A stretch of 64,000 bases of DNA from Paenibacillus hemerocallicola (GCF_006265175.1 NZ_VDCQ01000007.1:62001-126000), one strand, 5' to 3'. Shown: positions 35,893 through 45,683, counted from the first letter of the stretch. The notes: generated from the letters alone by a model not told the origin. Program-made: numbers and translations.

Positions 35893-36702
35893 CGTGCCCG
35901 TCTCCCTTCTCCTCCCGGTCCGCTTTCAGGACCTTTTGCTTGACCGGATCGTCGCCGGGAGCGCGTTCGATAAACCACCATGTGACGTTAACGATGGCGC
36001 CTGCTTGCTGGGCGAGCTCGACTGTCTTGATAAACGATCCCATCCGGTTTTCGTTGCCCGGGTCAAAGTTGACCGGAGATAAAAAGATGCGGCTCAGCCC
36101 CGGCTTCAGCGCTTTAACTTTCGCTTCGACGTTCGCCGCTTCTTTCGGAGGCTCGTTGCCGGTAAATCCCCTTGCCGGGTCGTTCAGCGCGGTATACAGA
36201 TGCATGTTGAACTGATTTCCGTATCCTTGGAAGTCGGACACCGCCGTTTCGTCCGGTTTTACCGCAAACTCGGTTACTGCGGTTTCTCCCTCGAGCACTC
36301 CCGTGCTGACGCTTTGCGCGGTCTGAACGAGCACTTGTACGTGAACGCCGGTTGGCAGCGGTATGTCTCCGAGCTCGATAAACGCCTTGCCGCCTGGCGC
36401 GGGTACATCATTGTAGTTGGTCACGGTCTGTAACTGTCCGTCCTTGCCGAACAGCTTCACTTGAACTTTTTTCAATACGCTCGGCGCAGTCACCCGATCG
36501 TTCGCGGGCTCGACGGCGATATACAGCTTCGAACGATGACCTTCACGCAGCGAATGGACTTCGAGGGTAAAATCCTTCTCCCTTTCAAGGGCGGCGCCCG
36601 TTTCGTTCGGAGCCGCATTGGCGCCGCCCGCGAGCGAAATCATGAGAATAACGGCCGATAAAGCGGTAACCAGAACATCTTCTTGTAAACAATTGCCGAC
36701 AT
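35810..36702 (-). pseudogene. Broken secreted glycoside hydrolase-like gene: frameshift in signal peptide, 3' truncation
   Basis: AAGGAGGG (36712-36719) sits nine bases before ATG 36702, which opens MSAIVYKKMFW and then stops at 36640-36642. In the next frame the sequence continues VTALSAVILMISLAGGANAA P, so one missing G after TGG would restore a normal signal peptide with an ANA/AP-type cleavage site. The following 250 residues include a beta-rich domain and the start of a TIM-barrel-like domain (YGNQFNMHLYTALNDPARGF, NVTWWF). The frame then runs into the sulfatase gene and stops at 35810. An intact glycosidase domain would be longer, so the 3' part is missing. It was probably a secreted glycan-binding or glycan-cleaving protein. 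Confidence 0.65.
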
Positions 36703-36781
36703 AGGTCGTTTCCCTCCTTCATCATGATCGTTCCTTTCAAGAGGCTTCCGCGGGTCGCGGGCGAATCCCCCCTTCGATGCG

Positions 36782-37645
36782 CTATTCTTTTAACGACCCG
36801 ACCATGGCGCCCTTGACGAAATATTTTTGCAAAAACGGATACAAGAGGACGATCGGCAGCGTCGCGAAAACGATGATGCCCGCCTTCATCGTCTCGGGCG
36901 TAATGTTCAGCTCGTTCATATGGCTGAACTCCGCCGAATCTTCGCGAACGATGAGACCCCGCAGCACGATCTGGATCGGATACAGCTCTTTGGAGCGGAT
37001 GAAGATGAGCGCCCCGAAATACGCGTTCCACTGGCCGACGGCATGAAACAGACCGATCGTTGCAAATACCGGCAGCGACAGCGGGACGGCGATTTTGCCG
37101 TATATGCCGAATTCGCTGCAGCCGTCGATGGACCCGGCGTCGAATAGTTCCGAAGAGATGCCTTGAAAAAATGTCTTCATGATAATGACGCCGAACGCCC
37201 CGATCGCTCCGGGAATGATGAGCGCCCACAACGTGTCCGTCATGCGCAGGAAGTCGACGATCATGAAATGCGGAATGAGCGGCGCGGAAAAGATGAAGGT
37301 GACGACGACGACCTTCAAAATGAGACGGCGTCCGGGCATGTTGGGCCGGGAGAGCGCGTACGCCATGGTGGACGTGAAAAACAGCGAGAATAAGGTCCCC
37401 GTCACCGTAATGTAGACGCTAACGCCCATCGCGCGCCAAAGGCTCGCTTGGCCGAAAATTTCTTTATATACGTTCAAATTCCAGCCTTTCGGCCATAAAT
37501 ACACCCGATTCGCATTCACGAATTCCGTACCGCTGAGCGACAGTGCCAGTACGTGGATCATGGGAGCCAGCATCAGAGCGCCGGTCGCGATAAAAAACAA
37601 ATTGTTAATGACGTGAAATATTCGTTCCGATTTGTAGATGGGCAT
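36782..37645 (-). CDS. LplC/YtcP-type ABC transporter permease
   Basis: Permease of 287 residues. EAA-like loop DAGSIDGCSEFGIYGKIAVP and C-terminus YPFLQKYFVKGAMVGSLKE identify LplC homologues. GGGGTGAAAGG precedes the ATG at 37645. It is the partner of the LplB-like gene 104 bp upstream. By family, imports oligosaccharides using a shared ATPase encoded elsewhere; here the likely cargo is polymer fragments for the lyase and sulfatase. Confidence 0.93.
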   Translation of the reverse strand: MPIYKSERIFHVINNLFFIATGALMLAPMIHVLALSLSGTEFVNANRVYLWPKGWNLNVYKEIFGQASLWRAMGVSVYITVTGTLFSLFFTSTMAYALSRPNMPGRRLILKVVVVTFIFSAPLIPHFMIVDFLRMTDTLWALIIPGAIGAFGVIIMKTFFQGISSELFDAGSIDGCSEFGIYGKIAVPLSLPVFATIGLFHAVGQWNAYFGALIFIRSKELYPIQIVLRGLIVREDSAEFSHMNELNITPETMKAGIIVFATLPIVLLYPFLQKYFVKGAMVGSLKE

Positions 37646-37749
37646 TGCCTTTCACCCCGATCGTACGGTTGAATCCGGACTTTACTAAATGGGTTAACCT
37701 TCGCGCCCCCGCAAGCCGAATCGAAGCATGCCTTCCCTTTGCTTGGTCT

Positions 37750-38649
37750 TCAGTAAATGCTTTCGCCGGTCATCTTTTTCGACAATCGGTTCAAGCCGAC
37801 AACGAGAATCAAGCCGACGATCGATTTGAAAAAGCCGATTGCGGTCGTATAGCTGAAATGCGACTCCAGCAGCCCGACCCGGTATACGTATGTATCGATC
37901 ACTTCTCCGACGTCCCGGACGAGCGGGTTCAGGAACATGAGCACTTCTTCGACTCCGGTGTCGAGCAAGTTTCCGATCCGCAGCAGAAACAGCACCACGA
38001 TGGCCGGCACCAAGGCGGGCAGCGTAATATGCGCTATTTGTCTCCATCGGTTCGCCCCGTCCATCACGGCGGCCTCGTACAAGTTCGGGTTGATGCCGGC
38101 CATGGCGGCCAAATATATGATCATTCCCCAACCGACTTCTTTCCAGATGGCCGACCAGACGATGACGCTGCGAAAATAGACGGATTCCTCGAGAAACGGA
38201 ATCCGTTCGACGCCGAACCAGGTTAAGATGTCGTTCAAAATGCCTTCCGTGTCGAGCAGTCTGATGAAAATGCCGCCGACGATGACCCACGACAAAAAAT
38301 GCGGGAAATACAGGACGGTTTGCACCGACCGCTTGAAAACGGCGTGACGTATTTCGTTCAGTAGAAGGGCGAGAACGAGCGGAGCGGGAAATCCGAACAA
38401 GAGACGGTATAAGCTGAGAACGACCGTATTCCATAAAATGTTCGCGAAATCCTCGTACTCGAACATCGTGACGAAATGTTTGAAGCCGACCCACCGGCTG
38501 CCGGATATGCCCCGGAACATGTCGTAGTCCTGGAAGACGATCACGTTTCCCAGCAGCGGGATATATTTGAAAACCAGAAAGTGCAAAATGCCCGGAAGCG
38601 CTATGATCAGGAGTGCCGTTCGCGGGTCGGACATCCATTTTTTCAGCAT
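37750..38649 (-). CDS. LplB/YteP-type ABC transporter permease
   Basis: Permease of about 299 residues. After a short basic start (MLKKWMSDPRTALLIIALPG) it has HFLVFKYIPLLGNVIVFQDY, typical of LplB. The EAA loop is EAAVMDGANRWRQIAHITLP. I start at ATG 38649 after AGAGGTGG; the longer open frame has no SD. It pairs with the downstream LplC-like gene and the receptor 87 bp upstream. Confidence 0.92.
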   Translation of the reverse strand: MLKKWMSDPRTALLIIALPGILHFLVFKYIPLLGNVIVFQDYDMFRGISGSRWVGFKHFVTMFEYEDFANILWNTVVLSLYRLLFGFPAPLVLALLLNEIRHAVFKRSVQTVLYFPHFLSWVIVGGIFIRLLDTEGILNDILTWFGVERIPFLEESVYFRSVIVWSAIWKEVGWGMIIYLAAMAGINPNLYEAAVMDGANRWRQIAHITLPALVPAIVVLFLLRIGNLLDTGVEEVLMFLNPLVRDVGEVIDTYVYRVGLLESHFSYTTAIGFFKSIVGLILVVGLNRLSKKMTGESIY

Positions 38650-38736
38650 GGGAACCACCTCTGCCGCACCTGGGAACCCCAATGCATCCGTTTGTGCCAA
38701 TTAAGCGATTCACTTCAGGAGCCCCGACTATTGCGC

Positions 38737-40317
38737 TTATTTCTTGCCGTTCTTGTTGTACCATTCCGTCGCTTGCTTGACGGCTTCGTCACCGCCGCGT
38801 TTTTTCCAATCGGCGACAAACTTGTCGAACGCGGCGTCCGGTTGTTCTTTGCCGGTAACGACTCTGGAGAACATGTCCATGAACAGGCTTCCTCCGGCAT
38901 AACCGAGCTCCGGCTTCGTTTGCAACACCTCGGGCAGTTCCATGTTGATGCTCGGGTCGTCGTACATGTTTTTCGCCGTATAATCGGTTCCCCGCTTGAG
39001 CACGCTCGGATCGACGATTCCGGCTTTTTCGATCACCCGGATGTCCATCCGGGAGTCTCCGGACGGGTTGATCATCGTTTCCACGAACGTCTTCTCTTTT
39101 TTGTTCATTTCATTGTTGCCTTCCCAGTTGATTGCGCCATTCTCTTCCGTGTAGTTGCGCCCTTTGATTCCGAACGCGAAAAAGTCGGTTTTCTTCTGAT
39201 CGTTCGAGTACGTCCAGTCCATAAACTGCACGAATCGCTCGGGATGCTTCGTCGTGGACAAGACCACGTGCACTTTTGCGATGCCCAGCCCTCTGTAACC
39301 AAGGTTGAATGTGCCCGATTCGTCCCGGAAACCGGGAAGCACGTCGACGACGCCTTTTTTGCTCGCGAAGCTGTCTTTGCTGAACCCCGCCAGTTGGCGC
39401 AAGTCGGTTTGCCAAGTCGCCACTTTGTCATTCAATATTTCGTTTGACCAATCCGCCTGCTTGGTCGTAATCCAGTCCTTGTTCATATACCCTTTGTCGT
39501 AAAGCAGCTTGTAAAATCGGATCGCGTCCTTCATCTTCGGATTGATAATGTCCGGAATGAATTGGCCGTTGACGACATGCCAAACGCCGGGAAACAGATC
39601 GAAGGCCGCGAAAAAGATTTGGCTCTGGCCTAAATCGGAACGGGCGATAAAGCCTACCTCGTCGTTAGGGTCGCCGTTACCGTTCACATCCTCGCGCTTG
39701 ACCCTCTCGAAGAAAGCCAAATAATCGTCCAGCGTTTCCGGCTGCTTCATGCCCAGTTTGTCCAGCCAGTCTTTGCGCACGAGGAAGGCGCGAGGGTCGA
39801 GCGGTGTAAGCATTTTCGGTATGCCGTAAATTTTGCCGTCCTTGCTGACCCGCGGATTTTTCCATATGTACTCGGGAATGTTCTTTTTCAAATTCGGACC
39901 GTATTGATCGATCAGGGCGGTCAAATCCGTAAAAACGCCGTTTTCCACCGCCGTCGGATGCCCTTTGTCGGTAATGGACGTCGTCGCGATTACTTCCGTC
40001 ACGGCTTTGGAGGCGAACCGGACGGTTACCTGCTGTGAAAAATCGGCCGCCGGCAAAAACTCGTAAGCGATTTGCGTAGGTTTGCCGCTATGCTCGCTGA
40101 ACAATCTGGACATTTCCTTGTAGAAGATGTCATCCTTCATCGCCTGTTTCGCATAAGACTCGCCGCCATCGTTGTTGAGGATCGTGAACGAGGCGGATTC
40201 GCCCGAATCCGTCGGGGCATCGCCCGCTTTGGCGTTCCCGCTATCCCCGCATGCCGTCATGATAGCGGCTGCGCCTACCAGGACTGCGGGTACCCAGCCA
40301 TGCTTTTTCGATCGCAT
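38737..40317 (-). CDS. LplA-type extracellular solute-binding lipoprotein
   Basis: Lipoprotein of about 526 residues. The signal peptide ends AAAIMTAC with a lipobox. The mature part has VNGNGDPNDEVGFIARSDLG (Ca-binding-like loop seen in large sugar receptors), VQFMDWTYSNDQKKTDFFAF, and C-terminal FDKFVADWKKRGGDEAVKQA. I start at ATG 40317 with GAGGGGG upstream. It is the first gene of the polysaccharide operon, 58 bp behind the 62-bp element copy 2, and the main receptor for the LplB/LplC pair. Confidence 0.92.
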   Translation of the reverse strand: MRSKKHGWVPAVLVGAAAIMTACGDSGNAKAGDAPTDSGESASFTILNNDGGESYAKQAMKDDIFYKEMSRLFSEHSGKPTQIAYEFLPAADFSQQVTVRFASKAVTEVIATTSITDKGHPTAVENGVFTDLTALIDQYGPNLKKNIPEYIWKNPRVSKDGKIYGIPKMLTPLDPRAFLVRKDWLDKLGMKQPETLDDYLAFFERVKREDVNGNGDPNDEVGFIARSDLGQSQIFFAAFDLFPGVWHVVNGQFIPDIINPKMKDAIRFYKLLYDKGYMNKDWITTKQADWSNEILNDKVATWQTDLRQLAGFSKDSFASKKGVVDVLPGFRDESGTFNLGYRGLGIAKVHVVLSTTKHPERFVQFMDWTYSNDQKKTDFFAFGIKGRNYTEENGAINWEGNNEMNKKEKTFVETMINPSGDSRMDIRVIEKAGIVDPSVLKRGTDYTAKNMYDDPSINMELPEVLQTKPELGYAGGSLFMDMFSRVVTGKEQPDAAFDKFVADWKKRGGDEAVKQATEWYNKNGKK

Positions 40318-40375
40318 TGCAATTCCCCCTCTCATCGGGTTTTAAGCGTTTCTATTCATCTACTCGTCTTCATCG

Positions 40376-40437
40376 TAACGAATCGCAGGAACGATAAATA
40401 TGGCCGATTTTGCAATATTATTTCATTTTTTGCTCCA
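40376..40437 (-). promoter_or_regulatory. 62-bp regulatory element, copy 2 (upstream of polysaccharide operon)
   Basis: It matches 27914-27975 at 50 of 62 positions, no gaps. It lies 58 bp before the LplA-type receptor gene, between that gene and the terminator of the YesN-type regulator gene. The proximity suggests it is the binding site of the AraC-type domain of the regulator encoded at 40701-41753. A weak promoter is likely at its downstream end. Confidence 0.65.
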
Positions 40438-40439
40438 TC

Positions 40440-40471
40440 AAAAAGAGCTCCGGGCTATCGACCGGGAGCTC
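40440..40471 (-). terminator. Terminator of the second YesM/YesN pair
   Basis: On the minus strand GAGCTCCCGG pairs with CCGGAGCTC across a short loop, followed by TTTTT. It lies 230 bp past the regulator stop codon; the stretch between (40472-40700) has no gene that I can support. Confidence 0.7.
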
Positions 40472-40700
40472 TCGCCGTACAGCTATAACCATGCGGATAG
40501 CTTCGTGTTATCCAGACTTCCATTTTGCTTCGGCCGCTTTTCGGTCGAACAGCACGCCGATTTTTGCCATTTTCAAAAAGAACCAACCGCCCTTCGGAGT
40601 TCATTCCATTTCATACTACCTTTTGCGGCGGGCCGGTATGGTTTTATTAATAAGATTATGGATAATTCCGACATGCGAAGCGAACCGACTTTTGCACGCT

Positions 40701-41753
40701 TTACGTAATTCCCAGGTTGCTCCGGTACTCGCTGGGGGAAAAGCCGAACGTCTTTTTGAATACTTTGGCGAAGTGGGCGTATTCGCTGAAGCCGGTTGCA
40801 TGGGCGACCTCGTATACTTTAAATGAAGGGTTTGCCAGCAGCTCCACCGTCTTTTCCATCCGAAGGCGCGTGATGTATTGGATGCAGCTTATCCCCATTT
40901 CTTGACGGAAGCATTTGCTGAAGTAAGTTGCGGACATCCCGACGGCGTCGGCGATTTCGCCCAACGAAAGCGTTTCGTTTCCATAATGGTCCTGAATATA
41001 GTCGAGTGCGTTGCGAATCGAACGATGAGAGCCCCAGTTGCGCACTTTTCTAATATCTTCCATCGATTCGCTCAGAAGCTTGCGAATATGCTGACCGAAG
41101 TTTGCCGATTTGGCCATCTCCTGGAATTCGGGGTATTGCTCCATGCCGAGCTTCCCGTCGCTTAATTGTTTAAATTCGGCATTGACGAGCGTCAGCCACT
41201 GCATCGCATACTCGGACGACCTCGCGGTATCCGGCTCCCGGCCGAGCGAATCTTCCAAAGCGTCCACATGCTCCCATACGTGATCCTCATGCAAAAACCA
41301 AACGGACTCGGCCAGCTTTCGAATCGACGATTTGCGGTCGGCCAGCCACGTTTGCATCTCCACCCTCTCTTTCAGCTTATTCTCGTGCTTCTGATAGACG
41401 CGTCGCAAAGTAAGCGCCACTTCATGGGGGTCGACAGGCTTCAGCAAATAATCGGTAACCCCTTGCTGCAGCGCTTCCCGAAGATAGGCGTAATCATAAT
41501 ATCCCGATACCATGACGATTTCCGTCTGATAACCGCGTGCGCGAATTGCCCGGGATAATTGCATTCCGTCCATGACGGGCATGCGGACGTCGGTAATGAC
41601 CAGATCCGGCATCAACTCTTCGATCTTTCCAAGCGCTTCCAATCCGTTGTCGGCCATGCTCACGACCCGGAGCTGTCGAAGCTCTTTCTCGATGATTTTC
41701 ATAAGACTGCGTTTAATCGGAGCTTCATCGTCTACGATCAGGATGTTCATCAT
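40701..41753 (-). CDS. YesN-type response regulator with AraC DNA-binding domain
   Basis: Regulator of about 350 residues. The receiver domain starts MMNILIVDDEAPIKRSLMKI, with phospho-Asp at about 55 in DLVITDVRMPVMDG and the Lys in DYLLKPVD. The C-terminal AraC double helix-turn-helix reads IADAVGMSATYFSKCFRQEM and GFSEYAHFAKVFKKTFGFSP. I start at ATG 41753, six bases after GGAGG and inside the kinase gene (29-bp overlap). Likely activator of the polysaccharide operon just downstream and, by the shared 62-bp element, of mmsA. Confidence 0.92.
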   Translation of the reverse strand: MMNILIVDDEAPIKRSLMKIIEKELRQLRVVSMADNGLEALGKIEELMPDLVITDVRMPVMDGMQLSRAIRARGYQTEIVMVSGYYDYAYLREALQQGVTDYLLKPVDPHEVALTLRRVYQKHENKLKERVEMQTWLADRKSSIRKLAESVWFLHEDHVWEHVDALEDSLGREPDTARSSEYAMQWLTLVNAEFKQLSDGKLGMEQYPEFQEMAKSANFGQHIRKLLSESMEDIRKVRNWGSHRSIRNALDYIQDHYGNETLSLGEIADAVGMSATYFSKCFRQEMGISCIQYITRLRMEKTVELLANPSFKVYEVAHATGFSEYAHFAKVFKKTFGFSPSEYRSNLGIT

Positions 41754-43578
41754 CGGTTTCCTCCAATGGAAGAGTGAGTTCGATTTCGGTACCGGCTCCG
41801 TCCGGGCAGGCGACGCGCAGCCCGTATGAAGGCCCGAAAGCCAAACGGATCCGGCTATGCACATTCCACATGCCGATATGAGGTTCTTCCCCGTGACGGA
41901 GCGAGTTTTCCGGCAATCCCTTATCGTCAGCGGCAAAGCGGGCGTTCAGCCATTCCGCCGTTTGCGGGTCTATTCCTGCGCCGCGATCGATTACTTTTAA
42001 TTGATAACGGTTTTCCTCCGCATGGCCCTCGATCCGAATCCACATCGTATTGCTCTCCCTGTTTTCGAAGCCGTGTTTGAAGCAGTTCTCGACGATCGGC
42101 TGCAGCACGAGACGAACTGCCGGCACTTTATCGACCGTTTGCCCGTCGAATTGTGTTTCGACAACGAGTCCGGGGAACCGCTCCCGTTGTATGCTCAAAT
42201 ACGTTTCCAAATGCTCCAGCTCTTCCGCAAGCGACACTTTGCTTTTCAGATCGTGCAGGTTGTAGCGGAACATTTTGGAAATGGCGACGATCATCCGGCT
42301 GACCTGATCGACCCCCGCCTCTATAGCGTAGGAGTTAACCACTTCCAGCGTATTGTACAAAAAATGGGGATTGATTTGGGACTGCATCAGCATAAGCCGT
42401 GACTCCATCTGTCTGAGCTCCATCTCCTTCTCCTTCAGTTTGGCCAAATGGACGACTCGGACGAGCCGATTGATCTCGTCGACCATACTGTTGAAGCTGC
42501 GGTATAGATTCGCGATTTCCAGAGTGGGATGATGGACCGGAGCGCGGACTTCCAAGTCGCCGCTCTCGGCTTTTTTCATAAGAAATTGCAACGATCGGAT
42601 GGAACGGGTCAGGACGAACAAAATGGTACACATGACGGCCAACGCCAGTAAGACCAGGAGAGCGCCGATTAGAACGGTCATCGTGCTCAAATTGTTCAGG
42701 TTGCCTACCAGCTCGTCCACCGATACCCGGTTGGCAACTTCCCAGTCGGCGACGTCCAGCCTGTTGTATACCGTTAACGTTTTACCGTCCGCGGACTGGT
42801 CGATTCGCGAATCCCGGCCGGAAATAAGCGGTATCGAAGGAAAATTTTCTTCCATCGGCTTGCCCCACGTATCCGGATCGGCGCTATAAATGATTTCTCC
42901 TTCATCGTCGTACACCCACAGCTGCCCCGATTGGCCCAGTGACATTCGTTGAATCAGATCGGCTATGATCCCGTACTTGATATCGACGATGAGCATGCCT
43001 TCCGAACGGTAGCTCGCGTTGTTGATGAGATTGCGGACAATCGTCAAAACCGGCGTTCCGTCGATCCAACGAATCCCTTTGATCGAAAATTTGGCCCCGA
43101 TCTCATTGCTTTTCGAGTATCGGTTATACGCCTCCAGCGCGCTTTTATAGCTGAAGCTGCTCGCCACGAGCCCGTTGTTCCCCACGATGGAAACATTGAA
43201 GATATCGGCCCGATTGGACAGGAGATGCAAAAAAATATCGTTCGAGGCGCGTTGCGTAAAATCGTATTGGTCGTATTCGTCGTACGTCTGTTTCGACAAG
43301 TACGTTTTGAGCAGTTGCGAAGACAGCACCGAAGATGTGGTAACCTCCAACTGCTCGAAGTAGGAGGCCAGATGCCCGTTCATGAAATCGACGAGCTGCC
43401 GGCCGTGCTCCACCGCTTTCGTTTCGATCATGCGGCTCGCTTGATTGTACCAATACACGCCGGAAATAAGGAACGGAATGCAGAAAAAGCAAACGATCAG
43501 CACAATCATTCGCTTGTAAATCGAGTATGATTTGCCTTGACGCCCACTGTCTCGTTCAGGCTTCTTATTGCTGTCCAT
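41725..43578 (-). CDS. YesM-type sensor histidine kinase
   Basis: Membrane kinase of 617 residues. The first helix is at about 25-46 (IVLIVCFFCIPFLISGVYWY), then an extracytoplasmic sensor domain to about residue 295, and a second helix (MTVLIGALLVLLALAVMCTI). A HAMP-like linker is followed by the phospho-acceptor segment MLMQSQINPHFLYNTLEVVN with His at about 405. N-box IVENCFKHGF and G-box DRGAGID complete the ATPase. The SD before ATG 43578 is weak. It forms an operon with the overlapping regulator gene and probably senses glycan fragments or receptor state. Confidence 0.93.
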   Translation of the reverse strand: MDSNKKPERDSGRQGKSYSIYKRMIVLIVCFFCIPFLISGVYWYNQASRMIETKAVEHGRQLVDFMNGHLASYFEQLEVTTSSVLSSQLLKTYLSKQTYDEYDQYDFTQRASNDIFLHLLSNRADIFNVSIVGNNGLVASSFSYKSALEAYNRYSKSNEIGAKFSIKGIRWIDGTPVLTIVRNLINNASYRSEGMLIVDIKYGIIADLIQRMSLGQSGQLWVYDDEGEIIYSADPDTWGKPMEENFPSIPLISGRDSRIDQSADGKTLTVYNRLDVADWEVANRVSVDELVGNLNNLSTMTVLIGALLVLLALAVMCTILFVLTRSIRSLQFLMKKAESGDLEVRAPVHHPTLEIANLYRSFNSMVDEINRLVRVVHLAKLKEKEMELRQMESRLMLMQSQINPHFLYNTLEVVNSYAIEAGVDQVSRMIVAISKMFRYNLHDLKSKVSLAEELEHLETYLSIQRERFPGLVVETQFDGQTVDKVPAVRLVLQPIVENCFKHGFENRESNTMWIRIEGHAEENRYQLKVIDRGAGIDPQTAEWLNARFAADDKGLPENSLRHGEEPHIGMWNVHSRIRLAFGPSYGLRVACPDGAGTEIELTLPLEETDDEHPDRRR

Positions 43579-43689
43579 TGTCGTTACACCGCCCGGGTTC
43601 TTATACTTGCATTTCTTTGGCGCGGAACAAGTAACAAAAGACGATTCCGGATCGCATGCTAACGGTCCGCTACTCCTAGAAAATGCAAA

Positions 43690-43719
43690 ACGAGAGGGAT
43701 TTCCAACTTTCCCTCTCGT
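43690..43719 (-). terminator. Terminator of the gamma-glutamyltransferase gene
   Basis: Ten-base stem (ACGAGAGGGA/TCCCTCTCGT), 10-base loop, followed on the minus strand by TTTTGCATTTT. It lies between ggt and the YesM-type gene and separates the two units; the rest of 43579-43874 holds no gene. Confidence 0.8.
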
Positions 43720-43874
43720 CTATCCATCATGGTATAGGCGCCTGGGCCGTCAACAAAATTTGCAATACCGTTTTTAGAGAATAAGCCTATCCTCCCCCTC
43801 CTTGGAGAACGTTCGACTCTTCCATATGATCTCGGTTTCTCACTTATGAGGCCGTCAACTTCAGTCCTATGCCG

Positions 43875-45467
43875 TTATCGCCATGCTACCTTCCCGGGAC
43901 TGCGTGTATCGCTTGCCCCGTGCGCCGATCCGGTCTCCAGGTTAAACTCGATGCCCTGTAAAATGCCGATTGACGGCTTGATTTCCACTTCGTGTCCCAA
44001 CCGGGTAAGCGCTGCCGCCAATTCCTCATCGCCCTCTTCTACCCAGACCGGCTCCCTCGTTTCCACATGAAACCGAGGTTCCTTCAATGCATCCGGCAAG
44101 CTCAAGCCCAAGTCGATCACCCGTGTTAGCACGGTATAGACCGAATTGACGATCGTCCGGCCTCCCGCGGCTCCGAGCGCCAGCGCCGGATGCCCATTTT
44201 TCATGGCAAGTACGGGCGACATATTGTGCAAGGGCTGCTTGGACGGACCGACAGAGTTGGGCCAGCCAGGTCGCGGATCGAAGCGGGACATCCCATGGGG
44301 CAAAACGATGCCGGTACCCGGAACCGCCAATAAAGAGCCGAATGCTTCCCCGTGAGTGAGAGTCAAGGAAACGACGTTTCTATGCCGGTCTGCGGTTACG
44401 AGGTGTATAGTGCCGCCTGACGGATGCGGAGCGATAATCCGACCCTTCGAGGGCTTTTTCAACCCTTCCGCCACTTCGTTCCGCAGCTTTTGGATCAGCT
44501 CTTCTCCCAACTCATATTCCGTCAGACTGCCGGTTATTTCGGGGTCGCCATACTTTGTCAGCCGTTCCCGGAAAACCGCCTTGGCCGTCTCGGTCAGCAA
44601 GTGAAGCAGCTTTGCCCCGCCCTGGGTCCCGGCTACATCGAACCCTTCCAATACGCGCAGCGCTTGAAGCACCGTCAGCCCCCCGGCCCCTAGCGGCGGT
44701 GTGAACACCTCGTAATCCCGATACCCGGTATGTATCGGCTGTACCACCTTGGCTCGATAAGCTGCCAAGTCGTCAAGGGTAACGATCCCGCCGTGACTTT
44801 GGACAGTATCGACAATGCGCCGTGCTATTTCGCCTTCATAAAATGCGGAAGCTCCGGCTTCGGCGATTCGCTCCAAGGTATCAGCTAACTCCGGACAACG
44901 GAGAATCTCCCCTTCCCGAGGAGGTCGTCCGTCTATGGAGTAGAGCCGATAGATCTCGGGAAAATCATCAACCTTTGCGGCAAGCAAGCCGGTAACCGTA
45001 TTGGCCAATGCCGAGCTAACAGGGAAGCCTTCCCGGGCAGCCCGAATCGCCGGCTGCAGAACCGCGTTCAACGGCAAGGAGCCAAACTTTTCCTGAGCCA
45101 GTACCAGCCCGGACACCGTGCCCGGTATGTCGACGGATAAAGCGCCTCGCGAGTTGGCCTGGCCCGGCACTCGGGTACGGCCATCCGCATCTTGCTCCAC
45201 CGCAAACATATTTTCCCGGGCGGCGGCAGGTGCGCGGCTGTTGAAGTCGACCGCCAACACTTGGTTTCGTTCGGCGCAATAAAAAATCATAGTGCCGGCA
45301 TAGCCCGCGATCCCACAACTGCTCGGGGTTACCACGGTATGGGCAAAAGCGGCGGCAACGGCGGCGTCAATGGCGGAACCGCCGGCTTCCAATACGGCAA
45401 GCCCCGCATCGGCTGCGAGCGGGTGGGGCGATGCAACGATCCCGTATGAAACAGATGCAATAGTCAA
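43875..45467 (-). CDS. ggt: Gamma-glutamyltransferase
   Basis: Protein of about 530 residues with the Ntn-hydrolase pattern. N-terminal region: PHPLAADAGLAVLEAGGSAI and DAAVAAAFAHTVVTPSSCGI. The catalytic Thr of the small subunit is in SGGTIHLVTAD (about residue 353), and downstream are NMSPVLAMKNGHPALALGAAG and GRTIVNSVYTVLTRVI. No signal peptide is visible, so unlike many family members it looks cytoplasmic. I start at TTG 45467, seven bases after GGAGA; a TTG at 45488 has a poorer SD. The leader carries a promoter and terminator. It may transfer or hydrolyse gamma-glutamyl groups, e.g. of glutathione-like thiols. Confidence 0.9.
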   Translation of the reverse strand: MTIASVSYGIVASPHPLAADAGLAVLEAGGSAIDAAVAAAFAHTVVTPSSCGIAGYAGTMIFYCAERNQVLAVDFNSRAPAAARENMFAVEQDADGRTRVPGQANSRGALSVDIPGTVSGLVLAQEKFGSLPLNAVLQPAIRAAREGFPVSSALANTVTGLLAAKVDDFPEIYRLYSIDGRPPREGEILRCPELADTLERIAEAGASAFYEGEIARRIVDTVQSHGGIVTLDDLAAYRAKVVQPIHTGYRDYEVFTPPLGAGGLTVLQALRVLEGFDVAGTQGGAKLLHLLTETAKAVFRERLTKYGDPEITGSLTEYELGEELIQKLRNEVAEGLKKPSKGRIIAPHPSGGTIHLVTADRHRNVVSLTLTHGEAFGSLLAVPGTGIVLPHGMSRFDPRPGWPNSVGPSKQPLHNMSPVLAMKNGHPALALGAAGGRTIVNSVYTVLTRVIDLGLSLPDALKEPRFHVETREPVWVEEGDEELAAALTRLGHEVEIKPSIGILQGIEFNLETGSAHGASDTRSPGKVAWR

Positions 45468-45585
45468 TTCAGACTCTCCTTTTTTCAACGCAGCCGGTAA
45501 GTCGGCTCTTCGGCTGTCAACGCTGACCGCGCATTATTTTATTACTGGTCGTTCGGTACGTGTTTCGCTTATGTTCCCTGAATTT

Positions 45586-45628
45586 AAAAAAACAAAAAAA
45601 GACAAAACGAACCGAAGTCCGTCTTGTC
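45586..45628 (-). terminator. Intrinsic terminator in the ggt leader (possible attenuator)
   Basis: On the minus strand a 12-bp stem (two G-U pairs) closed by a TTCG tetraloop, followed by T7-G-T7. It lies between a promoter (45684-45713) and the ggt start (45467), about 60 nt into the transcript, so it should halt most initiation unless antitermination occurs. Confidence 0.8.
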
Positions 45629-45683
45629 TCTAGTTATCTAGTTGACATCGACTTATCATATTGAATTACTTGGATTTAAAAGG

